From an uncultured Collinsella sp. (GTDB lineage Bacteria > Actinomycetota > Coriobacteriia > Coriobacteriales > Coriobacteriaceae): a stretch of DNA of 64,000 bases. The notes below the pieces were generated by a model. The model saw nothing but the letters and a program-made list of their open reading frames with translations. It did no database searches and had not been told where the DNA came from. Shown here in pieces: positions 42,167 through 51,181 of this stretch (positions are counted from its first letter, which is position 1; the number at the start of each line of letters is the position of its first letter). Position numbers and translations under genes: made by a program. The DNA lies in NCBI GenBank assembly GCA_958405195.1, contig CATYDM010000001.1, positions 1 to 64,000 of the forward strand, written 5' to 3'.

Positions 42167-44047
42167 CTAGGCAGCCTGAACAGCGGGCTGGTCCTCGTCG
42201 ATAAAGAAGCGCTTGTACCACACCAGGAACACGAGCGGCGTATAGATCTTGCGCTGGAAATCGCCCTTGCCCGCAAAGTGCAGATCGAGCAGGTGCATGA
42301 GCTCGTCGGTATTGAAGAACTCACTTGCCCACGGCGCGGTGAAGTACTCCTTGACATAGTCGTACCACTTTTGCTCGCGCAGCCAGTAGACAATCGGCAC
42401 CGGGAAGCCCACCTTGGGACGGGTGGCCCACTCATCGGGCAGCGACTTGTTGGCAGCGTGGCGGAGTACCTGTTTGTTGCCGTTCTCGTTGATGCGGTAG
42501 CGGTCGGGAATGTGCTCGGCGAACTCCATGACTTTGCGGTCCAGGAAGGGCACGCGCAGCTCCAGCGAGTGCGCCATGCACATCTTGTCGGCCTTGAGCA
42601 GAATGTCGCCCGGGAGCCACATGTTCATGTCCAGGTACTGCTTCTTGACCAGTTCGGGCTGACCCTTCACGCGTGCGTAGATGGGTGCAGCGAGCTCGAA
42701 GGCGCCGTCGCCGGTGTTGTACTCGGGCTTGAGCACGCCGTCGACCTCGCGCTCCGGCCATACCAGAGCCTGTCCCAGGAACGACTTCTCGGGGATCTCG
42801 GCACCCTTGACCAGGAAGTTATGTCCCTTGAAGTACGGCATATGCAGCGCCAGGTTACCGAGCGCGCGACGGATGGGCAGCGGCACCATCTTTTTGTACT
42901 TGCGCACCGGGACCGTATCCTCGTAGTAGGCGTAGCCGCCAAAGAGTTCGTCGGCGCCTTCGCCCGAAAGCACCACGGTGACGTCCTTGCGGGCCATCTC
43001 GGCCAAGAACCACAGCGGCACGGAAGACAGGTTGGACTGCGGTTCGTCCATGTGATACTGGATGTCCTCGAGCGCACCGAAGAACTCGTCGGCGGTAATC
43101 ATCTTGCGAACGTTTTCGACGCCGAGCTTATCGGAAAGCTCCTTGGCGTAGTTGGTCTCGTTGAAGTTCTTGTAGTCAAAGCCCACCGAGAAGGTCTTGT
43201 CGGGCATGAGGCAAGCGGCGATGTAGCTGGAGTCGACGCCACCGGAGAGGAACGACGCGACCTTGACGTCGGCGATGCGATGGGCCTCGACACTCTCGTG
43301 CACGACCTCGTCCAGCTCATCGACATACTCTTCGAACGGCTTCTCGACGGCAGAGTAATCGCAATCCCAGTAGCGCTCGATGTTCATCTTGCCGGTCGGG
43401 ATATCGACGGTAAAGTAGTGCGCCGGCGGCAGCTTGTAGACACCCTCGAAGAAGGTCTCCTCGGTTGCCGAATACTGCAGCGTCATGTACGGACGCAGAG
43501 CCTTTTTGTTGACCGCCTTGTGGAAGTGCGGGTAGTCCAGGAAGCTCTTGATCTCGGAACCAAAGAGCACGCCCGGAGCGCCGTCGCCCGCATCGGCCAT
43601 GGGATAGTAGTAAAGCGGCTTGATGCCAAAGATGTCGCGGGCGCCAAAAAGCTTGTTCTTCTTTTTGTCCCAGATGACGAAGGCGTACATACCGCGCAGG
43701 CGATCGAGGACGGCCTCGCCCCACTCCTCGTAGCCGTGCAGGAGGCTCTCGGTGTCGGCGCCGCAGTGAAACTTGTAGCCCTTGGCCTCGAGCTCGGAAC
43801 GGAGTTCTTGGAAGTTGTAGATCTCGCCGTTGAAGACAATGACGACGCTACCGTCCTCGTTGGCCATGGGTTGGGCGCCAGCCTCGGTCAGGTCGAGGAT
43901 CGACAGGCGGCGGAAGCCCAGGGCAACGCGGCCGTCGATAAACTGACCGCCCATGTCGGGACCGCGATGGACTATGCGGTCCATCATCTTGGTGAGCACC
44001 TCGGATTGGTTATCCGTCCCACCGACAAAACCGACAAAACCGCACAT
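42167..44047 (-). CDS. asnB: Asparagine synthase (glutamine-hydrolysing)
   Basis: A 626-residue AsnB. The N-terminal class II amidotransferase starts MCGFVGFVGG, with Cys2 as the nucleophile once Met is removed. The synthase domain has the ATP pyrophosphatase loop SGGVDSS and SGEGADELFGGY. It makes Asn from Asp, Gln and ATP. Length suits the longer B-type group. GAGGGG lies 5 bases before the ATG. It is divergent from tRNA-Val and probably monocistronic. Confidence 0.95.
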   Translation of the reverse strand: MCGFVGFVGGTDNQSEVLTKMMDRIVHRGPDMGGQFIDGRVALGFRRLSILDLTEAGAQPMANEDGSVVIVFNGEIYNFQELRSELEAKGYKFHCGADTESLLHGYEEWGEAVLDRLRGMYAFVIWDKKKNKLFGARDIFGIKPLYYYPMADAGDGAPGVLFGSEIKSFLDYPHFHKAVNKKALRPYMTLQYSATEETFFEGVYKLPPAHYFTVDIPTGKMNIERYWDCDYSAVEKPFEEYVDELDEVVHESVEAHRIADVKVASFLSGGVDSSYIAACLMPDKTFSVGFDYKNFNETNYAKELSDKLGVENVRKMITADEFFGALEDIQYHMDEPQSNLSSVPLWFLAEMARKDVTVVLSGEGADELFGGYAYYEDTVPVRKYKKMVPLPIRRALGNLALHMPYFKGHNFLVKGAEIPEKSFLGQALVWPEREVDGVLKPEYNTGDGAFELAAPIYARVKGQPELVKKQYLDMNMWLPGDILLKADKMCMAHSLELRVPFLDRKVMEFAEHIPDRYRINENGNKQVLRHAANKSLPDEWATRPKVGFPVPIVYWLREQKWYDYVKEYFTAPWASEFFNTDELMHLLDLHFAGKGDFQRKIYTPLVFLVWYKRFFIDEDQPAVQAA

Positions 44048-44215
44048 ATACTATCCCCTCTGCTGTTGCTGGGCATCAAATCGAATCAGTAGCTTTTGAG
44101 TATACCCGAGGGCGTAAAGAGGGGCGGAATGTTCAGGCAATCTCAACTGAATCAGCTCCGCTGTGACACGCGCCGGTTACCTTTAATGGATATGAGATGA
44201 ATGAGGCGATTGTTT

Positions 44216-44224
44216 TGCTATACT
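44216..44224 (+). promoter_or_regulatory. Extended -10 promoter of tRNA-Val
   Basis: TGCTATACT provides an extended -10 element 10 bases upstream of the tRNA 5' end. No good -35 box is visible. Confidence 0.55.
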
Positions 44225-44234
44225 CTCTCCGCAC

Positions 44235-44310
44235 GGGCGATTGGCGCAACGGTTAGCGCAGGTGCTTTACACGCACAAGGCTGGGGGTTCGAATCCCTCA
44301 TCGCCCACCA
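44235..44310 (+). tRNA. tRNA-Val (TAC anticodon)
   Basis: A 76-base cloverleaf with acceptor stem GGGCGAT/ATCGCCC, anticodon loop TTTACAC, T-arm GGTTCGAATCC, discriminator A and encoded CCA. The first pair of the anticodon stem is a G-A mismatch. Its 3' end is repeated twice downstream. Confidence 0.95.
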
Positions 44311-44713
44311 CTGAATTGGAAACGGTCCTCGAAAGGGGGCCGTTTTTGTTTGGGCCCATTTCATGGGATTCGAACCTGACAGGGTGCGGAGCTGAGGAAA
44401 CGCGAAGCGTTTTCCAGCGCAGCACGCGAGGGCCGTAGGCCCGAAGCGGATGCGGGCGGCGCCAGCCGCACGCGACATCCCTCATCGCCCACCACTGAAT
44501 TGTTAGGCCTCCAGCGATGGAGGCCTTTCTTTTTTTCAGGCCCATCGCAGAGGGATTCGAACCCGACAGGGTGCGAAGCTGAGGAAACGCGAAGCGTTTT
44601 CCAGCGCAGCACGCGAGGAGCGAAGCGACGAAGCGGATGCGGGCGGCGGAGCCGCACGCGGACATCCCTCATCGCCCACCACTGATTTGATAGGCCTCCA
44701 GCGATGGAGGCCT
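44294..44713 (+). repeat. Tandem array of tRNA-Val 3' ends with terminators
   Basis: The 25 bases spanning the tRNA-Val 3' end (44294-44318) recur at 44478-44502 (identical) and 44665-44689 (one mismatch), giving units of 184 and 187 bp. Each copy is followed by a GC-rich hairpin and T-run (near 44320-44347, 44505-44536 and 44692-44719), then an antisense T-arm-like GGGATTCGAACC and a hairpin-rich GC segment. A third unit begins near 44731 and is cut off by the element at 44776. Confidence 0.85.
44505..44536 (+). terminator. Terminator within the tRNA-tail array (first duplicated unit)
   Basis: Perfect 9-bp arms (44505-44513 and 44518-44526) with a GCGA tetraloop and a long T-run. A copy lies at 44692-44719; a different hairpin serves the tRNA itself at 44320-44347. 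Confidence 0.88.
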
Positions 44714-44775
44714 TTCCTTTTTCATGCCCAGCGCATGGGATTCGAACCCGCCAGCACGTCTGTCACAAAGGCCGT

Positions 44776-44990
44776 GGTCAAAAAATGGCAAAAATGAGTA
44801 CTGCTACTTTGCTTGCAACATATAAACAGATAGTGTTTGCTTAGGTTACGCAACATATGTCCATTATAAGGACTAACAGTCAGATCAAAATCGTGTATTC
44901 ATCGCCATTTCGACTTGCCATCTGGCCTTATTAGTCCAAAATTGCTGCTACCAAATCTGTAACAGTACTCATATTTGATGTTTTTTGACC
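44776..44990. repeat. MITE-like element of 215 bp
   Basis: Its 32-bp ends (44776-44807 and 44959-44990) are inverted copies matching at 27 positions, both starting GGTCAAAAAA and containing TGAGTACTG. The AT-richer interior has no open frame. It interrupts the third unit of the tRNA-tail array. Transposition is not shown. Confidence 0.7.
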
Positions 44991-45026
44991 AGCAGGTCTC
45001 CCTGCCTTAGCAAATCTAAGGCAAAA

Positions 45027-45082
45027 CGGGTTCCAGACCGCTGAATCATGCCGCATAGGGCACGTCCGCAGTCTGGAACCCG
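45027..45082 (-). terminator. Terminator of the arg operon (after argD)
   Basis: Perfect 12-bp arms (45027-45038 and 45071-45082) with a 32-base loop; TTTTG follows on the minus strand, 25 bases after the argD stop. Confidence 0.85.
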
Positions 45083-45107
45083 GTCCAAATTGAGTTATTG
45101 CGCCGCG

Positions 45108-46391
45108 CTAGCCCAAAACACCCGACAGTATCTCGATCAGACTGTCCACGTCGGCTTCCTCGCAGACGAGCGGCGGCAAGAAACGCAGCGTATGGGCACC
45201 CGTAGCGTTAATCACGGCACCGGCAGCCAGCGCGCGGGCAACAATATCATGCGCGTCGCCCGCGGCATCATCCAAATCGCAGCCGAGCATCAGGCCACGG
45301 CCACGCACCTCTACCACATGCGGAAGCTTAGCCAGCGCCTGCTCCATATAGGCGCCCACCTTGGCGGCATGCTCAGCGTAGTCGCCGTGCACAAGCGCGG
45401 AAAGCGTCGCGGCGCACGCCGCGACGGCCAAGCAGCTACCGCCAAAGGTCGAGCCGTGGTCGCCCGGCTTAAACACGTCGGCAATCTCCTTCTTTGCCAC
45501 CACGGCGCCCATGGGCACGCCATCAGCAATGCCCTTGGCAAGGCTCATAATGTCAGGCTCCACGCCATAAGTCTGGAACGCAAACGGCTTACCCGTGCGG
45601 AAGATACCGCACTGGACCTCGTCGGCGATAAGCACGGCGCCCACTTCGTGTGCCAGGTCGCGCGCTGCCGCCATAAACTCCTCGGTCATAGGGTGCACGC
45701 CACTCTCACCTTGGATCGGCTCGAGCATCACGGCGCAAATTTCACTGCCCAGCTGCTTAAAGATCGCACGCAGTTCATCGACATCGTTGGGCGTGCAGGC
45801 CACAAAGCCACCCGGCAGCGGGCGGAAGCTGTCCTGCAGCCAATCCTGCATGGTGGCGGCAATGGTCTCGAGCGTACGGCCGTGGAAGCCGCCGCGCATG
45901 CACACGATGGTGTTGCCACCGTTACCGGCACGCTTGGCGTACAGGCGCGCGAGCTTCATCGAACCCTCATTGGCCTCGGCGCCAGAGTTGGCAAAGAACG
46001 TCTCCCATACCTGCTCGCCCGCCGTCGGAGCGCCGAGCGCAGCTGCCGTGGTCTCATCGCCGGCAGTAATGGCATCGGCAATCACACGTGCACTGTCCAC
46101 GTCGTCGTTAGCGAGCTTGGACAGCAGCGCCGCGACCTGGCCACGCTGCTCGATGTAGAAGTAGTTAGACACATGCAGAAGCTTTTTGGTCTGAGCCTCG
46201 AGCGCCGAAAGCACTGCAGGATTACCGTGGCCTAGGCTACACACGCCAATACCAGCGAGAAAGTCGAGATACTCACGACCATCGTCACCGATGAGCTTCA
46301 TACCGTGACCTTCGACAAACTCAACCGGCGAGCGGCCAAAGGTATGCATAACGTAGTGGGATTCGAGCGATTGTTGAGCAGCAAGTGACAT
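45108..46391 (-). CDS. argD: Acetylornithine aminotransferase
   Basis: A 427-residue class III PLP enzyme that converts N-acetylglutamate semialdehyde to N-acetylornithine. It shows the cofactor-pocket segments NSGAEANEGSMKLAR and LIADEVQCGIFRTGKPFA, and LAKGIADGVPMGAV with the PLP lysine. It is the last gene of argC-argJ-argB-argD and starts 64 bases after argB. Confidence 0.94.
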   Translation of the reverse strand: MSLAAQQSLESHYVMHTFGRSPVEFVEGHGMKLIGDDGREYLDFLAGIGVCSLGHGNPAVLSALEAQTKKLLHVSNYFYIEQRGQVAALLSKLANDDVDSARVIADAITAGDETTAAALGAPTAGEQVWETFFANSGAEANEGSMKLARLYAKRAGNGGNTIVCMRGGFHGRTLETIAATMQDWLQDSFRPLPGGFVACTPNDVDELRAIFKQLGSEICAVMLEPIQGESGVHPMTEEFMAAARDLAHEVGAVLIADEVQCGIFRTGKPFAFQTYGVEPDIMSLAKGIADGVPMGAVVAKKEIADVFKPGDHGSTFGGSCLAVAACAATLSALVHGDYAEHAAKVGAYMEQALAKLPHVVEVRGRGLMLGCDLDDAAGDAHDIVARALAAGAVINATGAHTLRFLPPLVCEEADVDSLIEILSGVLG

Positions 46392-46455
46392 GGGATGCCT
46401 TTCGTCGAGCGCCGGGCGGCGCGGGCTATGGGTGTAAGGATGCGGTGCCAGGACG

Positions 46456-47436
46456 TTAAACCGTCTGGAGTTTCTCGACCTCGTCGAGGTTCTCGGTCAG
46501 GCGTGCCGCAAACGTCGAAAGCGGGTGCGGGTGCGTATCGAACTCATAGGCCGTCTCGGTGGAATGAATCACGGTGCCGACGCCGGCATCGGTCAGCAGC
46601 TCCAAGAGCAGCGAATGCGGTGTGGTGCCGTTGATGATGTGCGCGCGAAACACACCGGCGGCAAGCGCATCGACAGCGGCGCGTAGCTTGGGAATCATGC
46701 CCTTGTCGACCTCGCCCCCATAGAGCATCTCATTAACCTCGTCGAGCGTTAGGTTGGAGATGAGCGAATCCTTGTCGCTAAAGTCCTTATACAGGCCATC
46801 GACGTCGGTCAAAAAGATCGCCTTATGCGCGTGGAGCGCCGCCGCGACAGCACCGGCGGCGGTATCGGCGTTGATGTTATAGAAGCCGCCGTCCTCCCCC
46901 GCCGCGACCGTGGCGATGACGGGGATGTACTCGCTATCGAGCAAACGCTCGATATAGTCGGTGTTGACGTGCGTCACTTTGCCCACGCGACCGAGCTCGG
47001 GGTCGAGCGGCTCGGCGATGAGCGTGCCGGCATCGCTGCCCGACACGCCCACGGCCAGGTTGCCGTGGTGGTTGATGGCAGCAACCAGCTCCTGGTTAAC
47101 CTTGCCGCCCAGCACCTCGCGCACGATATCCATAGTCGCCGGCGTGGTCACGCGCTGGCCGTTCTTAAACTCGACGGGAATATCGTAATGGCTCAGCGCC
47201 TCGTTGATAGCCTTGCCGCCGCCATGCACGATGACGGGGCGCATACCGATGATCTTGAGCAAAACGATATCGCTCATCACGTCGCGGCGCAGCTGCTCAT
47301 CAACCATGGCGGCTCCGCCATATTTGATAACAACCGTCTTGCCGGTCAGGTTCTTAATCCACGGCAGCGCTTCGAACAGCAGCTGCGCGGTTGCTTCGTT
47401 GGATTCGCTCGAACGACAATCGCGTGCGAATTTCAT
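46456..47436 (-). CDS. argB: Acetylglutamate kinase
   Basis: A 326-residue amino-acid kinase that phosphorylates N-acetylglutamate. Visible motifs are KTVVIKYGGAAM, the substrate loop VHGGGKAINEAL, and NINADTAAGAVAAAL. The N-terminal helix extension suits the arginine-sensitive hexameric type. The start at 47436 (MKFARDC) has GAGG 6 bases upstream; the frame is open to 47496, close to argJ. Confidence 0.95.
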   Translation of the reverse strand: MKFARDCRSSESNEATAQLLFEALPWIKNLTGKTVVIKYGGAAMVDEQLRRDVMSDIVLLKIIGMRPVIVHGGGKAINEALSHYDIPVEFKNGQRVTTPATMDIVREVLGGKVNQELVAAINHHGNLAVGVSGSDAGTLIAEPLDPELGRVGKVTHVNTDYIERLLDSEYIPVIATVAAGEDGGFYNINADTAAGAVAAALHAHKAIFLTDVDGLYKDFSDKDSLISNLTLDEVNEMLYGGEVDKGMIPKLRAAVDALAAGVFRAHIINGTTPHSLLLELLTDAGVGTVIHSTETAYEFDTHPHPLSTFAARLTENLDEVEKLQTV

Positions 47437-47517
47437 AATCTGCCTCGTCTTTCGTATCGTTATCGCGCCGTGCTCCGCTGTCCGCAATCGCGGCAAGATG
47501 CGCAGCGTGCCCGGAAT

Positions 47518-48786
47518 CTAGGAACGGTAGTCGCCGTTGATGGAGATGTACTCATGCGTGAGGTCGCAGGTCCACACGGTCGTTGCCGCGTCGCCTGCGC
47601 CCAGGTCGGCCGAGATCACGATCTCGGGCGCCTCGAAACGTCGTAGAGCCTCGTCCTCATCAAAGGGAACAGTCAGACCGCCGCGACAGACAGGCATGCC
47701 CATCATGTCGATGGAAACGTCTTCCTGATTAAACTTCACGCCGCACTTGCCAAGCGCCATAGCAACACGGCCCCAGTTGCAGTCGTGGCCGGCGATGCAG
47801 GTCTTAACGAGCGGCGAGTTGGCAACGGCGCGGGCGGCGATATCGGCCTCCTCGTCGTTCACGGCGCCGGTAACGTTGACCGTAACAAGCTTGGATGCGC
47901 CCTCGCCGTCGGCGGCGATGTTGCGCGCCAGGCTCTCGCACACCTCGTGCACGGCAAATGCCAACTCGTCAAAGGCATCGGAACCCTCGACGACAGGCTC
48001 GGCATCTGCGGCAGCGGCGCCGGAGGCAAGCATGATGCAGGTGTCGTTGGTCGAGGTGTCGGAATCGACCGTTACCTTGTTGAAGGTCTGCTTGACGGTG
48101 GAGAGCAACAGGGCGTGGAGCGCCGCCGGCTCGACGGGGGCATCGGTAGTGATAACTGCGATCATGGTGGCCATGTTGGGCATGATCATGCCCGAGCCCT
48201 TGCACATGCCGCCCACCGTATAAGCGTTGCCCGCATGGCCCGCGGCCTCACTGCGATAGCGAACGGCATACTCCTTGGAGTGTGTATCGGTCGTCATAAT
48301 GGCACGGGCTGCATCGGCACCGCCATGGGCAGAAAGTGCCTCGTATGCGGACGGAACGGCTGTCTCAAACGTGTCGATCGGCAGAATCTGGCCAATCACG
48401 CCCGTGGAGGCAACCAGAATCTGCTGGGGCTCGCAGCCGATGACCTGCGACGCGATGTTGCATGTCTCGCGCGCACAGGCTAGGCCGGTCTCGCCCGTGG
48501 CGGCATTCGCATTGCCGGAGTTGATTGAAACACCGGCGATAATGCCATAGCCCTTGTCCGCACCGCCCAGGTTGGCACGGCTCACCTGCACGGGCGCCGC
48601 ACAAAAGCGGTTGGTCGTAAACACGCCGGCGCCGGGACAGGGTTTATCAGGCACGACGAGCGCATAGTCCAAGCGCTCGGGATTCTTCCGGAATCCCGCA
48701 TGGATGCCTGCGGCCTTAAAGCCGGCAGCCGCCGTAACGCCGCCCTCGACGGCGCGAATCTTGATATCAATCAGGTCGGTGTTCAT
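47518..48786 (-). CDS. argJ: Glutamate N-acetyltransferase/ornithine acetyltransferase
   Basis: A 422-residue ArgJ that recycles the acetyl group between acetylornithine and glutamate, and may also use acetyl-CoA. The precursor cleaves itself before a Thr in the NMATMIAVITTD region, giving alpha and beta chains. The KGSGMI motif precedes it. It follows argC. With argJ present the pathway is cyclic, so a separate argE is not required. Confidence 0.95.
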   Translation of the reverse strand: MNTDLIDIKIRAVEGGVTAAAGFKAAGIHAGFRKNPERLDYALVVPDKPCPGAGVFTTNRFCAAPVQVSRANLGGADKGYGIIAGVSINSGNANAATGETGLACARETCNIASQVIGCEPQQILVASTGVIGQILPIDTFETAVPSAYEALSAHGGADAARAIMTTDTHSKEYAVRYRSEAAGHAGNAYTVGGMCKGSGMIMPNMATMIAVITTDAPVEPAALHALLLSTVKQTFNKVTVDSDTSTNDTCIMLASGAAAADAEPVVEGSDAFDELAFAVHEVCESLARNIAADGEGASKLVTVNVTGAVNDEEADIAARAVANSPLVKTCIAGHDCNWGRVAMALGKCGVKFNQEDVSIDMMGMPVCRGGLTVPFDEDEALRRFEAPEIVISADLGAGDAATTVWTCDLTHEYISINGDYRS

Positions 48787-48921
48787 CGTCCCTACGACTC
48801 CTTATATCAAACAAAAAAGCGGGCATCGGCTGGCACGCCATACCGGTCGCAACTACTAGACCAGCTTAAAAGTGGCGCCCAACTCGATACCCGACTACCA
48901 AATCGCTAACAATCGAATGTG

Positions 48922-49992
48922 CTACACCGGGCACGCCACTGTGAGCAAGCCTCGTCGCTCGTCAAAGCCAAAAACGATGTTGGCGCACTGGACCGCCTGG
49001 CCCGCAGCACCCTTGCACAAATTGTCGATGGCGCCCGTCGCCACCAGCACGCCTGCACGCTTGTTGAGCGCAAGGCCAATCTGGGCGGCATTGGTACCGA
49101 CGACCGAAGCCGTCTTGGGCTGCTGGCCGGCATCGAGCACGCGCACAAAGGTGCGACCGGCGTAAAACTTCTTGTAATGGTCGACGACATCCTCAAGAAC
49201 CAGCGCGTCGAGAGCCTGCGGCGCGAGCGGCATCGTCACCGTGGAAAGCAGGCCGCGCTTGAGCGGTGCCAAGTGCGGGGTGAAGACGATGCGGTCGGCC
49301 AGGCCGAGTATCTGCTCGATCTCGGGCGTATGACGATGCTTGCCCACGCCATAGGCTTCCAGGTTCTCGTCCGCGCTGCAAAAATGGGTGCGGGCGTTAC
49401 AGGACTTGCCGGCACCCGTCACGCCGCTGATAGCGTCAACGATCACGGGACCGCTCTCGGCCACCCAGCCCGCACGCACGGCAGGAGCGGCTGCAAGGCT
49501 CGTTGCGGTGGGATAGCAGCCGGCGCAGGCGACCAACACGGGCTTTCCGGCGGCATGGCTGGAAGCAGCAGTCTCTAAGTCCTGACAGAACAGCTCGGGC
49601 AGGCCAAAAGCGCGGGTCTTGAGCAACTCGGGGCTCGTGTGCTCAGCGGCATACCATGCCTCAAAGACGGACGCGTCGCTCAGACGGTAATCGGCCGAAA
49701 GATCAAAGCAGGAAACGCCCGCGGCAAGCAGCGCGGGCACCTGTGCCATGGCAGCCGTGTGCGGCACGGCAAGAAAAACCGCATCGCAGCTCTTGAGCTC
49801 GGGGGCGTCATGCGTGGTGAAAACCAGATCGCTCACGCCAGCAAAGCTCGGATACACCGCGGACAGCGGCTGGCCGGCATCGGCGTTGGACGTAATGGCA
49901 ACAAGTTCAAACTCGGGATGGCCAAGCACGAGGCGAATGAGTTCGGCGCCGGCATATCCAGCCGCGCCGACGATTCCAACCTTCAAAGACAT
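48922..49992 (-). CDS. argC: N-acetyl-gamma-glutamyl-phosphate reductase
   Basis: A 356-residue NADPH-dependent reductase. It has the N-terminal Rossmann motif VGIVGAAGYAGAELIRL and the catalytic cysteine in CAGCYPTATSL. The C-terminal region ends ...FGFDERRGLLTVACPV. AAGGAG 6 bases before the ATG fixes the start. It is the first gene of argCJBD, preceded by a candidate ArgR operator. Confidence 0.95.
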   Translation of the reverse strand: MSLKVGIVGAAGYAGAELIRLVLGHPEFELVAITSNADAGQPLSAVYPSFAGVSDLVFTTHDAPELKSCDAVFLAVPHTAAMAQVPALLAAGVSCFDLSADYRLSDASVFEAWYAAEHTSPELLKTRAFGLPELFCQDLETAASSHAAGKPVLVACAGCYPTATSLAAAPAVRAGWVAESGPVIVDAISGVTGAGKSCNARTHFCSADENLEAYGVGKHRHTPEIEQILGLADRIVFTPHLAPLKRGLLSTVTMPLAPQALDALVLEDVVDHYKKFYAGRTFVRVLDAGQQPKTASVVGTNAAQIGLALNKRAGVLVATGAIDNLCKGAAGQAVQCANIVFGFDERRGLLTVACPV

Positions 49993-50078
49993 ATCAGACT
50001 CCTTGTCTGCGATTTATGCACCGATGCGCATTTCGCAGCGGTCGTTATGAAGTGGGTTGAAACTTTAGCACCAAAAGA

Positions 50079-50117
50079 TGCATGAACACGTAAATGGCTT
50101 GCATATTCATGCATTGA
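50079..50117 (-). promoter_or_regulatory. Candidate ArgR operator upstream of argC
   Basis: The 39-base stretch holds TGCATGAA (50080-50087) and the near-palindrome TGCATATTCATGCA (50100-50113). TGCAT-containing AT-rich boxes are typical of ArgR/AhrC sites. No arg regulator is in the window, so this is inference from position and form. Confidence 0.5.
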
Positions 50118-50158
50118 AACATTCCCGACACATTCGCTTGAAGGAATTGACAAATGGA

Positions 50159-50212
50159 GCGGGCCCCGTATTGACCGGCGCTCCTAACGGCGCCGGGCAA
50201 TACGGGGCCCGC
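50159..50212 (-). terminator. Long GC-rich hairpin after the PPOX gene at 50250
   Basis: Perfect 15-bp outer arms (50159-50173 and 50198-50212) and an inner 7-bp stem. It lies 38 bases after the stop of the minus-strand gene. Only a weak T stretch follows. Confidence 0.7.
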
Positions 50213-50249
50213 CCATGCGAAAACCAAGTTGTTAGGATGAGCCAGCTGG

Positions 50250-50660
50250 CTAGAGCTCGACCGGCACCCATTCGTCGTGATTGCAGATAAAAGCCTCGGG
50301 ATCCTCGACGCTAAAGAAGACGAGCGTGGGGTCGTTAGGCCCCTCATAGTGCTCGCCCAGGTGCTCTAGATGCTTCCACCCGGCTTCGCGCATTTCGTCT
50401 AAAGCCCGGTCATCCAAGCCGGCACGCCCGCGCAAGATGAGCCAGCCATGGCCCGGCCACCAACTCGTGGCCTCAAAGCGCTGGTTTTGCAGCAGCTCTT
50501 GCCACACATCTTTGGTGCGCGCTGTTACAAACCACAGCTTGCCATCCTGGATCTGCGCAAACGAAAACGGACGCACATGAGGCTGTCCGTCAACGCTCGT
50601 CGCCAAATACCATGCCGGCACCGACGTCAGATACTCCAACACCGTATTCAATCCGTCCAC
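50250..50660 (-). CDS. Pyridoxamine 5'-phosphate oxidase-fold protein
   Basis: A 136-residue split-barrel flavin-binding protein (PPOX-like): WYLATSVDGQPHVRPFSF, KLWFVTARTKDVWQEL and GWLILRGRAGL. Such small proteins bind FMN or F420 and act as reductases of unknown substrates. It starts with GTG behind AGGAGG. It lies 44 bases downstream of a paralog of the same fold (50705-51151), so the pair came from a tandem duplication. Confidence 0.82.
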   Translation of the reverse strand: MDGLNTVLEYLTSVPAWYLATSVDGQPHVRPFSFAQIQDGKLWFVTARTKDVWQELLQNQRFEATSWWPGHGWLILRGRAGLDDRALDEMREAGWKHLEHLGEHYEGPNDPTLVFFSVEDPEAFICNHDEWVPVEL

Positions 50661-50704
50661 GTTTCCTCCTGTACTAGCTAGTTTGGGAGCCCGGTTTGTG
50701 CGAG

Positions 50705-51151
50705 CTAGAGCTCCAGGCGCTCCTCGCTGCCGTCGATATCACAGAAGCGCGCGGCAATGTTGCGGACCGAAAAGAAAGCAAGGCGGCCGTCGTTGGCACT
50801 CTCGTGTTCCTCGCCAATGCCCACCATGTGCTTAAAACCCGCTTGACGCACCTTGTCGCTCGCAACTGCGTCGTCCTCAAGTGCGGCTTCGCCGGTCAAT
50901 ACGATCCAACATTCCCCCGGCTTCCAGCCCGAGAGCTCAAACTTGGGATTCGCGCTCAGCTCCGCCCACACATCTTTGTCGCGCGACGTACAAAACCACA
51001 GTTTACCGTCATCGACCATGGCAAACGAAAACGGTCTCACGCGAGGCTGATGCCCGTCGGCTACATCGGTCGTGGCCAGATACCACGCCGGAATGCGCCT
51101 GAGATACGAACAGGCGAGCTCAAGCTGAGCCGTGCGGTCGTTGTCGGTCAT
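50705..51151 (-). CDS. Pyridoxamine 5'-phosphate oxidase-fold protein (paralog)
   Basis: A 148-residue split-barrel protein clearly related to its downstream neighbour (PAWYLATTDVADGHQPRVRPFSF, KLWFCTSRDKDVWAEL, CWIVLTGEAAL). AAAGGGG precedes the ATG. It sits 30 bases from the end of ecfT on the same strand, so it may be read with the riboflavin transporter operon; flavin use would fit, though that is inference. Confidence 0.82.
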   Translation of the reverse strand: MTDNDRTAQLELACSYLRRIPAWYLATTDVADGHQPRVRPFSFAMVDDGKLWFCTSRDKDVWAELSANPKFELSGWKPGECWIVLTGEAALEDDAVASDKVRQAGFKHMVGIGEEHESANDGRLAFFSVRNIAARFCDIDGSEERLEL

Positions 51152-51181
51152 AGGGACCCCTTTCTTGCGCTCGAATCGCGC

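Noticed and set aside
44294..44713. attL/attR of a genomic island
   Set aside because: The repeated tRNA ends are only 184-187 bp apart and enclose no integrase or cargo gene, so a classical island is not supported; kept as a repeat array.
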